From positions 62,001 through 126,000 of the forward strand of contig JAQPZY010001414.1 in assembly GCA_029931535.1 (NCBI GenBank): DNA of 64,000 nucleotides, in the 5' to 3' direction. Of this stretch, positions 11,843 through 21,406 are shown in pieces. This DNA comes from Margaritifera margaritifera. Its lineage: Eukaryota; Mollusca; Bivalvia; Unionida; Margaritiferidae. Under the pieces are notes generated by a model. The model was given only the letters and a program-made list of their open reading frames with translations, was not told the origin of the DNA and searched no databases. The translations under genes and the position numbers were made by a program. Positions within the stretch are counted from its first letter, which is position 1. The number at the start of each line of letters is the position of its first letter.

Positions 11843-12469
11843 ATGTTAGATGCTTCAGATCTTGAAGTATTTCATTACCGTATCAAATATGATTGTTATG
11901 CTGGAAATATGTTAGGTGTTATCAAAAATACCCAAACCGGAAAGACGATCGGGAGGAAAACTCCAGCTGGATTTTTAATTCGCGTAAAAGGGAAAGATGA
12001 TGAAAATTTTACTTAGATGTTAGCTCATCAATTTGCTTAGAGCTTATTTAATGGAGAAGTACCACATGGAAAGCGCGTCTTTTGTGTCAACGGTTCTAAT
12101 GTTGTTAATCTCAATCTTCAAGACGAGTATAAACCTCATCCGTACTTCAATTTGTATGAGACCAATGACAAAGGAATTATTAGACATGCTGGAACAAAAA
12201 CTGTTGTTGGCAGTTTGAATAATACCGGTTATTTAAGAGTTAGAGTTCGAGGAGTTAACACCAATCAGGTTGATCATTTATCTCATCGTTTTGTTTATGA
12301 AACTTTTCATGCTGTGATTCTGGAAGGTTTCGTGATCGATCATTGCGATGGCACCAAATCAAATTATAATTTGTGGAATCTTGATGCTGTGACACAAAAC
12401 CTAAACAGCAAGCGTGGTAATGCTGGAGGAAGAGGAAAAGATCTGGCCATTAATAATAGATGCTGGTAA
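11843..12469 (+). pseudogene. Two-module HNH endonuclease
   Basis: A 208-codon frame with in-frame TAG at 12014-12016 and 12038-12040. The second half (from about 12150) carries the HNH_3-type pattern: a GYLRVRV strand, HLSHRFVYETFH, then VIDHCDGTKSNYNLWNLDAV with the conserved His-Asn pair. The first half (GVIKNTQTGKTIG, then LAHQF and VNLNLQD) looks like a diverged copy of the same module, giving a tandem architecture. HNH proteins of this kind are homing-type or DNA-nicking nucleases. It is antisense to the surrounding genes, which suggests independent acquisition. The second module is open; the first holds both stops. Confidence 0.72.
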
Positions 12470-12575
12470 ATATTTTGAGATTCATCCACAATCAGTATTA
12501 ATGTGTTGCTGACGGAACAAGCAAATCAGCTTTATCAAAAAGATTTAACATTAAAATTGATTTTCTTTATTGTGA

Positions 12576-12893
12576 TTAGCAATCAGATTCTCCAATAATT
12601 TTTCTTGCTTCATCATCTGTTATGCAAAAGTTGTAACAGTTGAAAATTGGCTCCTGATCATACTTTACAAAATGCCGTCCGTTCCTGTTTAGTATCATTT
12701 TCTTATAATTTGTTAATAAAATTGTATGCTTGTCTCCAATTTCAATAATTAATCCGACACTAACCTCTTTTGGAAATGTCATATCGAAAGCTTGTCTCAC
12801 AATATCTTCCGGTTCTTTTAAGTTTAAAATCGTACAGTTTGTTATAAAACGTTTTCTGTTATTTACTTCATCAGAGGGAATATTAAAAATCAT
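12576..12893 (-). CDS. Hypothetical protein, 105 aa, uninterrupted
   Basis: One of the few intact frames in the element, starting MIFNIPSDEVNNRKRF. It is a soluble-looking alpha/beta protein (VSVGLIIEIGDKHTILLTNY) with no catalytic motif or membrane segment. It follows the broken gene at 12905-13562 by about 11 bp in the same direction, so it probably belongs to the leftward transcription block. Family not recognised. Confidence 0.6.
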   Translation of the reverse strand: MIFNIPSDEVNNRKRFITNCTILNLKEPEDIVRQAFDMTFPKEVSVGLIIEIGDKHTILLTNYKKMILNRNGRHFVKYDQEPIFNCYNFCITDDEARKIIGESDC

Positions 12894-12904
12894 TTTTATT
12901 ACAA

Positions 12905-13562
12905 AGCATCATTGTTCCTTGTTCATTTTTATTTTATTAGATTACACAAACGTCTGCCTCTTTAAAAATAATATCATTTATTGTTCTTTTGTTAAACAAC
13001 AATTTAAATGTTTCATAAAAGAATTTCTGTTATATTTTGCCATAGCCCTTCCATTTTCTAAAAATATTTCTTTTGTATTTTGGTCATCAACGCCTTATCA
13101 GTTTTCTCTTTGTTTTGTTGTTCCATTTTCGTACATTTCATATTTTTCAACGAGAAACTCGATATCAACGTGTCTTTCTGGATCAGCAAAAGCTTCTGTT
13201 ATTGTCTCTTCAAGAATACATCTTCCCTGATTGTAGCATCGAACAATGGATCTTTTGTTTATTTTATTTGTTGTACAAAATTGTATTTATTTCTTAAAAA
13301 TGCTATGAAACTCACCATTTGATAAGCAGCAGTGTGCGTGAAGCATCAGTAAATCTTTGTCATAACAAATTCCAATCTCATCATTTCTCTCAAAGAAAAA
13401 CGTCTGTTGATTATTCAGAATAACATTGTCCCGCATTCCTTCTACGATTTTACAATCATAACATATCTTTCTTGTAGGATCAACGAACATTTTTCTGATC
13501 TCATTTGTAAAACCATCGCGATCAACAATTTTGTATCAAACAATATATCTTTCTGTTTCCAT
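12905..13562 (-). pseudogene. Hypothetical gene immediately downstream of the capsid gene
   Basis: The start ATG (13560-13562) directly follows the stop codon of the capsid gene, typical of compact viral operons. The first 90 codons are open apart from one stop (KICYDCKIVEG and MLHAHCCLSNG are seen, four cysteines that could bind metal). The continuation is found in other frames (DPERHVDIEFLVEKYEMYEN near 13150-13200), separated by frameshifts and stops. Function not recognised. Confidence 0.5.
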
Positions 13563-14895
13563 CTAATTATTATTACCAGCTCCTGCATGGCCGCCTCCTG
13601 TAATAGCACCTCCTGCTACCGGAGCACCAGTACCAGCTGCAGCGGCTACGGGGGTATAACCAGCTCCAAGATTCCAAAATACTTCGATATCAGCTGTTGA
13701 ACCTGAAAATCGATCTGGTTGCTTTGAAACAGCAAAGTGAAATGTCGGGTACATTGTTCTAAATTCTTCGATAGCGATCTGAGATCCGCTGTCAGCAAGT
13801 TAATTATTTTGCATTGCTTCCATCAACATAACGTAAGCTCTAGAAACATTTCTTGTTGCAGGAGAAAACTGGCACTCGAGAGCCTTATCGGCATATTGTC
13901 TCGAATTTATTCTAACGCTTATTCTTGTAACGAACATGTTATCAAAAATCATGTTGGTTTGCAATTCGCTACTATTTGAAACACCACAAAAATATGACGA
14001 GGTAGCTGCTCTGATGCTGTTGTTATTCTCCAGCTGCTACTGGCAGATGCTACGTTTGATTGACGATAAATTTTGTTTTGTTCAAAATAACACACTTTCT
14101 TGAGTAAGCTTCTAATGTTGAATTAAGTTCGAGATGTTTTTCGTCTGATGGTACTATCTTTGGCATCCAGAGTGATACATTTGTAATAACGAACTGGCCA
14201 TCAGCACCTCCTACTCGCATCAAAATGTTGTTATTATCAGCTCGATTAAGAATTATCGTATGCTTTACACTTCTGAATACTTTATTGATATCACGACAAA
14301 ATCCAAAGATTGCGCTAAGTGGAAGAAACAAACTAATCTGATTTCCTCCATCAGTGTAAGCTCTTCGTTTAGCGTATCCCTCGTTGAATAATTGTTGTCT
14401 GAGATTAGCAGCAGCTAGTCTTACTGTGTTTCCAATATCAGCAACAGCATTATTTGCTGGATTAGCAACAGGATTATTATCATTAGCCGCAGCGGCATCA
14501 GCACCTGTTCTAAACTCTGTTGAAATAACACCACCACCTGCAGTGTCTTTAAACCACATCATATTTGTTTCTACAAATCGAGAATAATCCTCGGAGAATG
14601 ATGCTAAATTCAAAATAGTGCTTGATATCTGAAGATAATTTGAAATATCTTCTATCGTCTGATTGTTAAGATGATATCGTGCACTTTGAAACACGCTCCA
14701 ATCGTTGTTAACGAGAGCTATTCCAGTACCAGCAGCAAACGGTGCAGGAGGACTAGCCAAATCCATTATTCCACAACGTACCTCAAGGGAAGCTTAATGA
14801 GGTGAAATATATAAATCCTCGTCTCATGTGCTTATTGTTCTTTGTCCTGCTTTATTGTGTTCATTTGAATTGTCATCGAGATACTCAACATACAT
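13563..14895 (-). pseudogene. Major capsid protein candidate (double jelly-roll type)
   Basis: About 440 codons. The long open segment 14050-14766 includes FQSARYHLNNQTIEDI and ISLFLPLSAIFGFCRDINKV, the pattern of major capsid proteins of Polinton-like metazoan elements. The downstream part continues in another frame (QYADKALECQF, then FRTMYPTFHFAVSK) and ends in a glycine/alanine-rich tail at 13563-13640. The N-terminal part lies upstream to about 14895 and contains stops. In relatives this protein forms the pseudo-hexameric capsomers. Frame changes occur near 14040 and 13800. The double jelly-roll assignment is from remembered family patterns and needs a structure-based search. Confidence 0.72.
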
Positions 14896-15095
14896 AATCG
14901 AAATCTGTTGCTGAATTACCCTTTTCTGTTATTTAATTAAGATCAAGATAAATTTTTATTGACATTTTAGTGTGATCGGTTACATAAAATTACTAAAATG
15001 ATGCTATGTCCAATCTAGGAGCATTTTTTGTTTCTGCTACCAGATTACTTATAATCTACTCACCTTGTGGAGACAACAATTTGTTTCTGTTTTTA
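14896..15095. other. Spacer between capsid gene and small gene
   Basis: An AT-rich stretch with stops in all frames. It may hold decayed ends of the neighbouring genes. Confidence 0.4.
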
Positions 15096-15368
15096 TCATT
15101 GCACGAGCAGTTTCGGTATCGGTTCAATTTCATTTAATACCTGCTTTATTTCTGCTTGTGTTGGAGTAATTTTTATTTTTTCAGCTATCTTTTGTCTGAC
15201 AGCTGTTCCTGTGGCAGATATGGCTCCTGTTGCAAAAGCTTTTGAAGCATCAATTGCTATTGGTGCTACGTTTTGTGCTATTCATGGTATGTTTTCAACA
15301 ATGTTTGAAAATATGTTACCAAAAAATCCTCCAATAATCTGTCGATTATAAACTTTTCTTTCTGTCAT
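15096..15368 (-). pseudogene. Small capsid-cluster protein
   Basis: A roughly 90-codon frame starting MTERKVYNRQIIGGFFGNIF, with one in-frame TGA near 15312. It has an amphipathic/hydrophobic start, an alanine-rich middle (ASKAFATGAISATGTAV) and a lysine-rich part. Similar small hydrophobic-basic proteins accompany capsid genes in Polinton-like elements, where they are compared with adenoviral core or membrane-lytic proteins. That comparison is inference; no motif proves it. It sits between the two capsid genes. Confidence 0.4.
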
Positions 15369-15387
15369 TTTTATTGTTTCTGTTAGA

Positions 15388-16127
15388 TCAAATTTGTCTC
15401 AGGTATAGGTAATATGTCACCTGCTCGTTGTTTAAACTAATTTGTCGTCCAGATTGATCTGTTACCGTTATTGTTATGTTTCTCATTTGACTCTCGACGT
15501 TTAATGGATAATAAATCATTTGTCTAGGTTGTATTTGAATCAAAGATCCAGGTGGAACATTAGGACTAAATGAGTAAATTGTTTTTCCTCTGCTTCCTTT
15601 TGCTGTATACGATCCCATTTTGATTTAGTAATTGATTAAAATAGAGCTTACCTCAGTAATATTTACAGATAATTCACCTTCTGCTGTTACCGTTGCTACA
15701 GCAACTGAACCATACTGCTGTTTGTTAAAACCTAACAAGGATCCGATTATTGTTGCTTTGCTAAAATTAACAAGACAATTATTTTTTTATGTTATTTTAG
15801 TCCGAAGTGTGTTGTAGTTTGGCTCAAGTGCAAAATTAGCAGCTTGTGCACCTTGCCTTTTTAGCAGAGATTTTATAACAGAATTTAGATCAGTAACATT
15901 ATAGCTGGAATTTTGAAGGATGACCAGGCACCGGTAGAATGCGTAAAATCATCGTTGATACCTGATCTAACATTAAAGATCGAGTTCCATGCTGTAGCTG
16001 ATATTGGGCCTATTTCATATGATTTACGAGGAACAAGCTCAATTGGTGGAGTATAAGTAACATAAAAGTTAGCTCTATCTTCTGATGATGAAAGATAACA
16101 ATCTAGTAGTAATGTTGTATTTTGCAT
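15388..16127 (-). pseudogene. Minor capsid (penton-type) protein candidate
   Basis: About 246 codons. It starts MQNTTLLLDCYLSSSEDRAN, with TYTPPIELVPRKSYEIGPIS, a pattern shared by a conserved jelly-roll-sized protein of Polinton-like elements. A middle block ATIIGSLLGFNKQQYG and a C-terminal block MIYYPLNVESQMRNITITV also fit that family. The reading frame changes near 15900 and there are stops near 15800 and 15623. In relatives this protein occupies the capsid vertices. It overlaps or abuts the gene upstream (16132-16838). Confidence 0.6.
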
Positions 16128-16131
16128 TTTT

Positions 16132-16838
16132 ATACTTTTCTGTTACACTAAAGCTACCATTAGCTCTCAAATGATCAAATATCCCAACGATTTCGTTCTC
16201 TATTTCAATTCCAGTATTACCTGCTTGCTTTGATGATATTAGCAGCATTAATCTATCAACAATTTCGCCCTCGTTGTTAAATATCTTAATGTTACCACCA
16301 ACAAGAGGTAGAGGTCTTGTTAGTCCGCTTCAAACTATTATATTTTTTCTTTTAAATATTTAAGTAAATCTACACGATAATCCATTGACACGTTATGAAA
16401 AATTGCTAACTCAGGATTATTTCTTATTATTTTTCCTTTTCTAGTTTTAATTTTTTAAATCTTTTCAAACAATTCAATAAGTTACTTTTTGTTCATATTT
16501 TTCCATTCTGATCTATCAGGATAAGGCAGTAATTGTGTTTCTTTTTCTGTTTCTATTTGCATCTGTCTATGTCTCTCTTCTTTGATTCCCTCAATACCAT
16601 TTCCCAGCTGTTGCTGTGTAAGTTGATGTTGCTGTGTAATCTATTCTATTAACTCATTTTGTTTTGCATCAATTACGCCCTTGAGTCCTTTTTCACTTGT
16701 TAAAGCTTCTGTTACCGGCTTAAACAATCTTGCTGTTTCTTCTTCTGTTTGCTGCTGTCCAAGACGGGCAGTAGTATAATCTGCTTTTATTTTTGTTCTT
16801 TGATTCAATAAGTTTTTTATTATTTCTTGCCTGTTCAT
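16132..16838 (-). pseudogene. DUF8207-like conserved element protein
   Basis: A frame of about 235 codons with in-frame stops. The N-terminus (MNRQEIIKNLLNQRTKIK, RLGQQQTEEETARLFKPVTE) is charged and likely a coiled coil. It is followed by PYPDRSEWKNMNKK. The C-terminal part, in a shifted frame, reads IVDRLMLLISSKQAGNTG and IENEIVGIFDHLRANG, the hallmark of proteins of unknown function found beside capsid genes in many metazoan Polinton-like elements (I believe DUF8207). The role is probably structural or in assembly, inferred only from its position between ATPase and penton genes. Confidence 0.6.
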
Positions 16839-16952
16839 AATTATAATACTAGTTTAGATTAATTTACTAAAAGTCTGTCAATACCGCATCTAAATATTTT
16901 ACTAAGATCTGATGCAAAGCGATCAAACAAGAAAAAATAGTGCTTGTTTGTG

Positions 16953-17459
16953 TTACTTGATAGGTATATCCCCACATTGCTCATGTGCTATATTATGAAC
17001 ATCAGTGTTGTCAAGTCCAGTAAAGCAATGGGTATTTCGTCCGATAAAACGATCGATGCTATTTCTTTCGTGACAAAGAAAAATATGATTTAATTTCTGC
17101 CATTTCCTTATGCTCAAATGGGATATCATCAAACACGATAAAATATTTTCATTAGCATCCATTTCATATACCGGTACAACATCCTCTGGTTCTCTGATAA
17201 TAAAAATATCCTTATCAAACCCTAATTCATCTTTCAGTTTATCGTTGTATTATATAATCAGTGTGTATTTATCCTGTTGTGGGTTTATTGTGTAAATATA
17301 AACGTGATCAAAATTAAAAAAATTATTAAGTAACATTTTCGTAAGCAAATTAGTTTTTCCCGATCCCGTTTGACCTACAATAAGGTAATGGCAGTTAGGG
17401 AGATTGTGGTTATGCTGATGTTTGATAACGTTTTCTGTATCAAAGTTTATAACTCTCAT
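16953..17459 (-). pseudogene. FtsK/HerA-type genome-packaging ATPase
   Basis: The N-terminal segment is open (17250-17459) and contains a perfect Walker A, GQTGSGKT, at residues 29-36 (17352-17375), preceded by the strand NCHYLIV. After a stop near 17250 the coding continues, and a Walker-B-like FIVFDDIPFEH lies in a shifted frame near 17110-17145. The last block (TGLDNTDVHNIAHEQCGD) is back in the first frame. This is the A32-like packaging ATPase that pumps DNA into capsids in Polintons, virophages and adenovirus-like elements. At about 165 codons plus breaks it is shorter than the usual 200-300. It is the first gene of the leftward block. Confidence 0.8.
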
Positions 17460-17522
17460 GATTTATTCTAGTACGCTATACAAAAGTAACTGGTAATTTG
17501 TATAACACGATAATAAAATAAA
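17460..17522. promoter_or_regulatory. Divergent promoter region between packaging/capsid and fibre blocks
   Basis: A 63-bp AT-rich gap separates the ATPase start codon (minus strand) from the fibre start codon (plus strand). As the two gene blocks diverge here, both promoters must lie in or overlap this gap. No clear TATA box can be assigned with certainty; GATAATAAAATAAA precedes the fibre ATG. Confidence 0.45.
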
Positions 17523-18770
17523 ATGAGCTACACGAAATTTGGAACATTAATAGGAGATGATAATAGTGACACAATAAGTGCTGATCTAACAAATTATATT
17601 AACAAAACCGTTGACACAATAACAGGAGATTTCAATATGACCGGTAAAAAAATAATACACCTCGAGATCGATTACCCTCCAGCTAATAGTAACATATCAT
17701 AAGCTGTTAGCTTAAACCAACTGAACACTTTTGGAAATGCAAAAATAAATAAAACAGGAGATAACGTACCAGGAATTATTAGATTTACTAATGGTGGTAA
17801 AATAACAGGATTACCAACAAGCTATCCTCCAGCTGATTTAACATATGCTGTAACCGCTGGTCAGATTGACACAGCATTAACAATTTATGTTACTCGTGCT
17901 GAAACAACAATGACTGGATCACTGAACATGGGAGGTAAGGTGATAAACGGATTAAATCAGGGCCCTCTTGGTGATCTAACATACGCTGTTAGCTGAAAGC
18001 ATAAGAGATTAAGCGCTAGACAGATCAGGTGACATAATGCAAGGTAATTTAAACATAAACGGCAATCGTCTAATAAACGTACTGTTACCAAATTTACCTA
18101 ATGATGCTGTTCCTTATTCCAGCTTGCTTAACATTGCTTCTGCTGGTGTAAACAAAATAGGAGATTCAATGATAGGATCACTCGACATGGGAGTTAACAA
18201 AGTTACATCAACAGCAGTACCGACTGGTGGATCTGATTTAACTAACAAAGCTTATGTTGATTCTGTATCAGGTGGAGCTATAAAACGCGTACGTAATAAT
18301 GTTGGTCATATTCCGCCATTAACAAGGGATTCAAGTAACAGAACAGGATTTATTGCAAGCGCATCATCATTTTATGTTGGTTATAGCTCGTTTAATGCTT
18401 TTGCGTGGCATCGTTCACCAACTTTAAACATGAACGAATAGGCGACTAATGGATCAGCAGCAAATTTCTGGATTAAAATAGAGTGTTCTAATGCAGTATC
18501 AATCTGGATGTTTATGCTTCGATGCAGAGCATCAAACATAGAGAGATTGTACAATTGGCGATTAGAAGCATCAGCTGATAATATTACGTTTGCTACGATT
18601 TATACTGCAGCAAATCCGACTTATATTGGAACAACGGCTACAGAATTTTTACTTACATCGCTGTTGCAACAACACAATACAAATAGTTTAGAATCTTTTG
18701 CGTTAATGCAGAAGGAATAAATCTAGGGTTAACAACATTTCGAATTTGTACTCTTGATGATTTAGTGTAA
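17523..18770 (+). pseudogene. Fibre protein with phage-tail-like repeats
   Basis: About 415 codons. Several copies of a shaft repeat are visible, of the pattern T-G-x-L-N-M-x-G-x-K-I-x-x-L followed by a DLTYAV or DLTNKAYVD block (for example GSLNMGGKVINGL, GNLNINGNRLINVL, GSLDMGVNKVTS). This pattern is typical of trimeric phage tail fibres and of fibres in Polinton-like viruses. The C-terminal head (YNWRLEASADNITFATIY and, in another frame, LTTFRICTLDDLV) resembles a discoidin/F5-8 type beta-sandwich, suggesting glycan binding. Stops or frame changes occur near 17701, 17995, 18439 and 18665. It is the first rightward gene. Confidence 0.72.
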
Positions 18771-18790
18771 CAAAAATTGAATAAAACAAA

Positions 18791-19719
18791 ATGTCAGAGA
18801 TTGTTGAAGATTGCAGAGAATTTAACAACGATGTTTTTAATAAGGACTATCGGTTTATGGATATCACTAATCCTACACAACAGCAGCTTTCTGCAATCAA
18901 TTATATGGATGATCTTAAACAACGTGATTATGGTGCGGTAGAACATTATTTTCGAACTGGAGAAACTACTTACACTTTCAGGGTACCAGAACCAAAACTC
19001 TTTTTAAAAAATTCAGTGTAGAATATGCGGGCAAAACAACTGCTTGAGCAAATAAAACTCTACGTCACAATGAATACATTTTGTAACACACGTGGTAAAA
19101 CGGAAACAGAAAAAGCATTAAAATATTTGCTGCACACGACTATTTTAGAGCTGGACAAAGACACTGTCCTGGCAATTACAAGAACAAAAGCTGTTAAAAA
19201 AAAGAAAATTTGCTGGCGAACGTGAAAAGGAACAAAAACATGAAAAAGATTTTGATTGAACTACGAACATGTGGACAGAATTTTTTTTTACGTAAAACAA
19301 AAATCCGGAACTAAAAGAGCATTTTGGAAAACAAAAAATGTTTCGTGAACTAGGTCTTGAATACAATGATATTGAAACAATATTGCAGTTCCACATGATG
19401 TTGACGCTCTTGCAACAGTTTAATATGTTTTGGCGTCGTCATTGACAGTAGCTGGAAAAATTCTGTATAGCGACTCAGGGGTTTACATCGCCTTAGAGGC
19501 TGGTGAACGAATTGAGGCGTTAGTAGAAACATTTGTCAAAGACGAAAAAAAAATTTTTTTTAAAGGATCTTGGTGAAATAAAAGAAATTGAGGAACAAAT
19601 AAAATGGCAGTTGGAAACTGAATTTAAACCCGAAAAGCTTAAAAAAATAAGAGAAGAAAAATATTCTATTGATCTTAATAAATTTTTAACTGATGAAAAT
19701 TATATAAAAACTTGGTGAC
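18791..19719 (+). pseudogene. Orphan gene(s) downstream of the fibre
   Basis: Open segments 18791-19021 and 19025-19225 share one frame and are separated by a single stop. Coding-like sequence continues in other frames to 19719 (GEIKEIEEQIKWQLETEFK, rich in E and K, probably helical). It is hydrophilic and charged, with no recognised domain. It starts 20 bp after the fibre stop, so it is probably co-transcribed with the fibre. It may represent one gene of about 300 codons or two adjacent ones. Confidence 0.45.
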
Positions 19720-19746
19720 ACAATAGCAACAAAGCTCGGCATAACT

Positions 19747-20133
19747 ATGAGCGATGTAATTTCAGAAGATAATATTTTAGGTAATTTTGCAGCGGAATAT
19801 GCGATTATTAGACAATATTTAGTAAGAGGTCAAACTCCTCTTGATTTAATAAAAGTCGCAACAGAGTTAATTGATAAAAATGAAAATATTAACAGAAACA
19901 ACATTGTTGATATTACCTTCGTGCCAGAAACTTTGGATTATGTTGCTACTGGCCATTTTACAGAAGAAGAAGAATGATTATTAAGAAACCCAGAATCGGA
20001 AAGATTTAAAAAATACAGTAACTTTTTAGTAGTAGAAGAAAACGCTGAGTTTAGGATATTAGTTGATCATGCGGCAGTGGCTACTAAATATTATGAAGTA
20101 AATAAAAATAAAATGAATAAAAGAGGTTATTGA
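19747..20133 (+). pseudogene. Orphan protein, one in-frame stop
   Basis: A 128-codon frame interrupted only by TGA at 19975-19977. It starts MSDVISEDNILGNFAAEYAI, with RNNIVDITFVPETLDYVATG in the middle and NFLVVEENAEFRILVDHAAV after the stop. It is acidic, soluble and likely alpha/beta, with no catalytic signature. It starts about 28 bp after the preceding gene. Confidence 0.5.
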
Positions 20134-20278
20134 TTTTAATCATATTTCACATAACATCGTAGATGACGATCAAAAAGAATTAACAACGTATTACAATTAT
20201 TACCAAAAAAACCTTATTGTGCTAAAAAAAGCTTAGAGGTACTATGGTTGACTATTAAAATTTAAAGCTTATCTCCCG

Positions 20279-20661
20279 ATGGCACTAACAGCTGGTGGTG
20301 TTTCATTAGCAGGAGGAACAGCAAATCATTTTATGCTGATAATATCCGGTGTATGTATTGCATTAAACGCAGGAAGTAAAAAGATAGAACCAAAGTTTTG
20401 AAGAAAATAAAGGCACCATGCAAAATGGCAGTAACAACGTACAATAGAATCTTAAATCAGCTTCGTACTTACCTACGTTGAGAACAATACATTATGTTGG
20501 ATCTTATTCAGGAGTTTATAGTCAAGGATGATATGTTGAGCGATCTACTTCCTTTGAGATTGTCACACTATGAAGCTCAATATGAGAAAGAGTATAACGA
20601 GTTTAAGGATCTACCAAAAATCTCTGAAAAAGTATACATTTTATCTAACACTATAAAATAA
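20279..20661 (+). pseudogene. Small membrane-associated protein
   Basis: It begins MALTAGGVSLAGGTANHFML followed by IISGVCIALNAGSKK, a glycine-rich hydrophobic hairpin long enough for one or two membrane passes. The continuation (VTTYNRILNQLRTYLR, then LDLIQEFIVKDDMLSDLLPL) is helical, in another frame, with a stop after YLR. A related layout of hydrophobic hairpin plus helical tail occurs in orphan genes of other Polinton-like elements, from memory. The sequence between 20134 and 20278 may be its lost N-terminal part. It ends 3 bp before the next ATG. Confidence 0.45.
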
Positions 20662-20664
20662 GAA

Positions 20665-21169
20665 ATGACAGAATTAACAGAACTGATAAATGACATATCA
20701 GAAGACAAAACTGTAATCAGCGTTGGAAATAAACACAAAAATATTATTATTCCACTTTTCTATAAAAATGAACCGCTGGTGGTATCAATCAAAGATGAAA
20801 CTAGCTGATCTTGTTTTAAATCAAGTAACAAAAGAAATTGACTTTGGTTAAATCTGATAACAGCAATTATTTTAAATTTTTGTTCTGTTAACAGAAGCAA
20901 TTGGTGATGAAACTGATAGATTTTATGATCCAATTAGCAAAGACAGGTACACCAAAATATCTATCAGCATGGAAGAAACAAAAGTTTATAAAAATAATAG
21001 AGAATTAAATAAGAACAGGATAATGAAGGTTATTACCCCAAGGAAAAAAAGCGGTAAAATCAAATTATCATTGTACGAATATGAAGATGATGTTTACTTG
21101 ATTGCTAACGCAGAACATATTACGGTAAAAGAGCAATTACCTGAGTATAATTATAATTCAGAACCTTAA
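20665..21169 (+). pseudogene. Right-end orphan gene running into the TIR
   Basis: It starts MTELTELINDISEDKTVISV and includes IIIPLFYKNEPLVVSIKDE, similar to the gene at 11226-11640. The frame changes near 20805 and continues to the open 66-codon segment 20969-21169, which ends DDVYLIANAEHITVKEQL plus an acidic tail. The last 30 codons are inside the right TIR, so the left TIR carries a second copy of this C-terminus. Function unknown. Being terminal and partly duplicated, it may be linked to end recognition or host interaction, but that is speculation. Confidence 0.5.
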
Positions 21170-21406
21170 AAAAATAAACTTAATAAATAATTAATATGCT
21201 TGGGGATAAGTAAAAATAACAAATGATTATGATTTATATTTTTAGGGTAAAAGGCCGAATTTTGGATCACATGTACTATTTTGATTTTTTGTGTACTTTG
21301 ACAATGGTATAGAAGGGCCGAGCAAAGCCAGGTCCTGAGATGTTGTCAAGTGCAAAAAAATCAAAATAGTACCTGTGAGCCAGAATTGACCTTTTTCCCT
21401 ACTACT
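21082..21406 (-). repeat. Right terminal inverted repeat with internal fold-back
   Basis: Reverse complement of the left TIR with an extra 38 bp or so. Within 21243-21406 two arms of about 60 nt pair imperfectly (shared blocks GGTAAAAGG, TACTATTTTGATTTTTT and ACTTTGACAA or ACTTGACAA) around a 38-nt loop containing CAGGACCTGGCTTTGCTCGG. Confidence 0.9.

Larger units (their letters stand above)
8055..21406. mobile_element. Integrated Polinton-like viral element, decayed
   Basis: A 13,352-bp unit bounded by inverted termini starting AGTAGTAGGG and flanked by GCTTT duplications. It encodes a protein-primed family B polymerase, an FtsK/HerA-type packaging ATPase, major and minor capsid candidates, a fibre and an HNH endonuclease, the gene set of Polinton/Maverick elements and Polinton-like viruses. 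The genes form a leftward block (9.0-17.46 kb) and a rightward block (17.52-21.17 kb). Nearly all are broken by frameshifts and stops, so the copy is not expected to be functional. No retrovirus-like integrase and no adenain-like protease were recognised, which sets it apart from a canonical Maverick. Its length is below the usual 15-20 kb, partly because the polymerase gene has lost its 3' part. The boundaries are seen directly; the family assignment rests on motif recognition. Confidence 0.88.

Noticed and set aside
12730..13230. 166-codon plus-strand frame
   Set aside because: It lies opposite the leftward genes, is rich in F, S and C as expected of an antisense frame, and has no motif.
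15067..15351. 94-codon plus-strand frame
   Set aside because: It is the antisense shadow of the small capsid-cluster gene at 15096-15368.
8255..21169. An alternative genetic code, because many element genes are interrupted by TAG, TAA and TGA
   Set aside because: All three stops occur, at sites with no consistent residue in the family pattern, and frameshifts accompany them. Decay explains this better.
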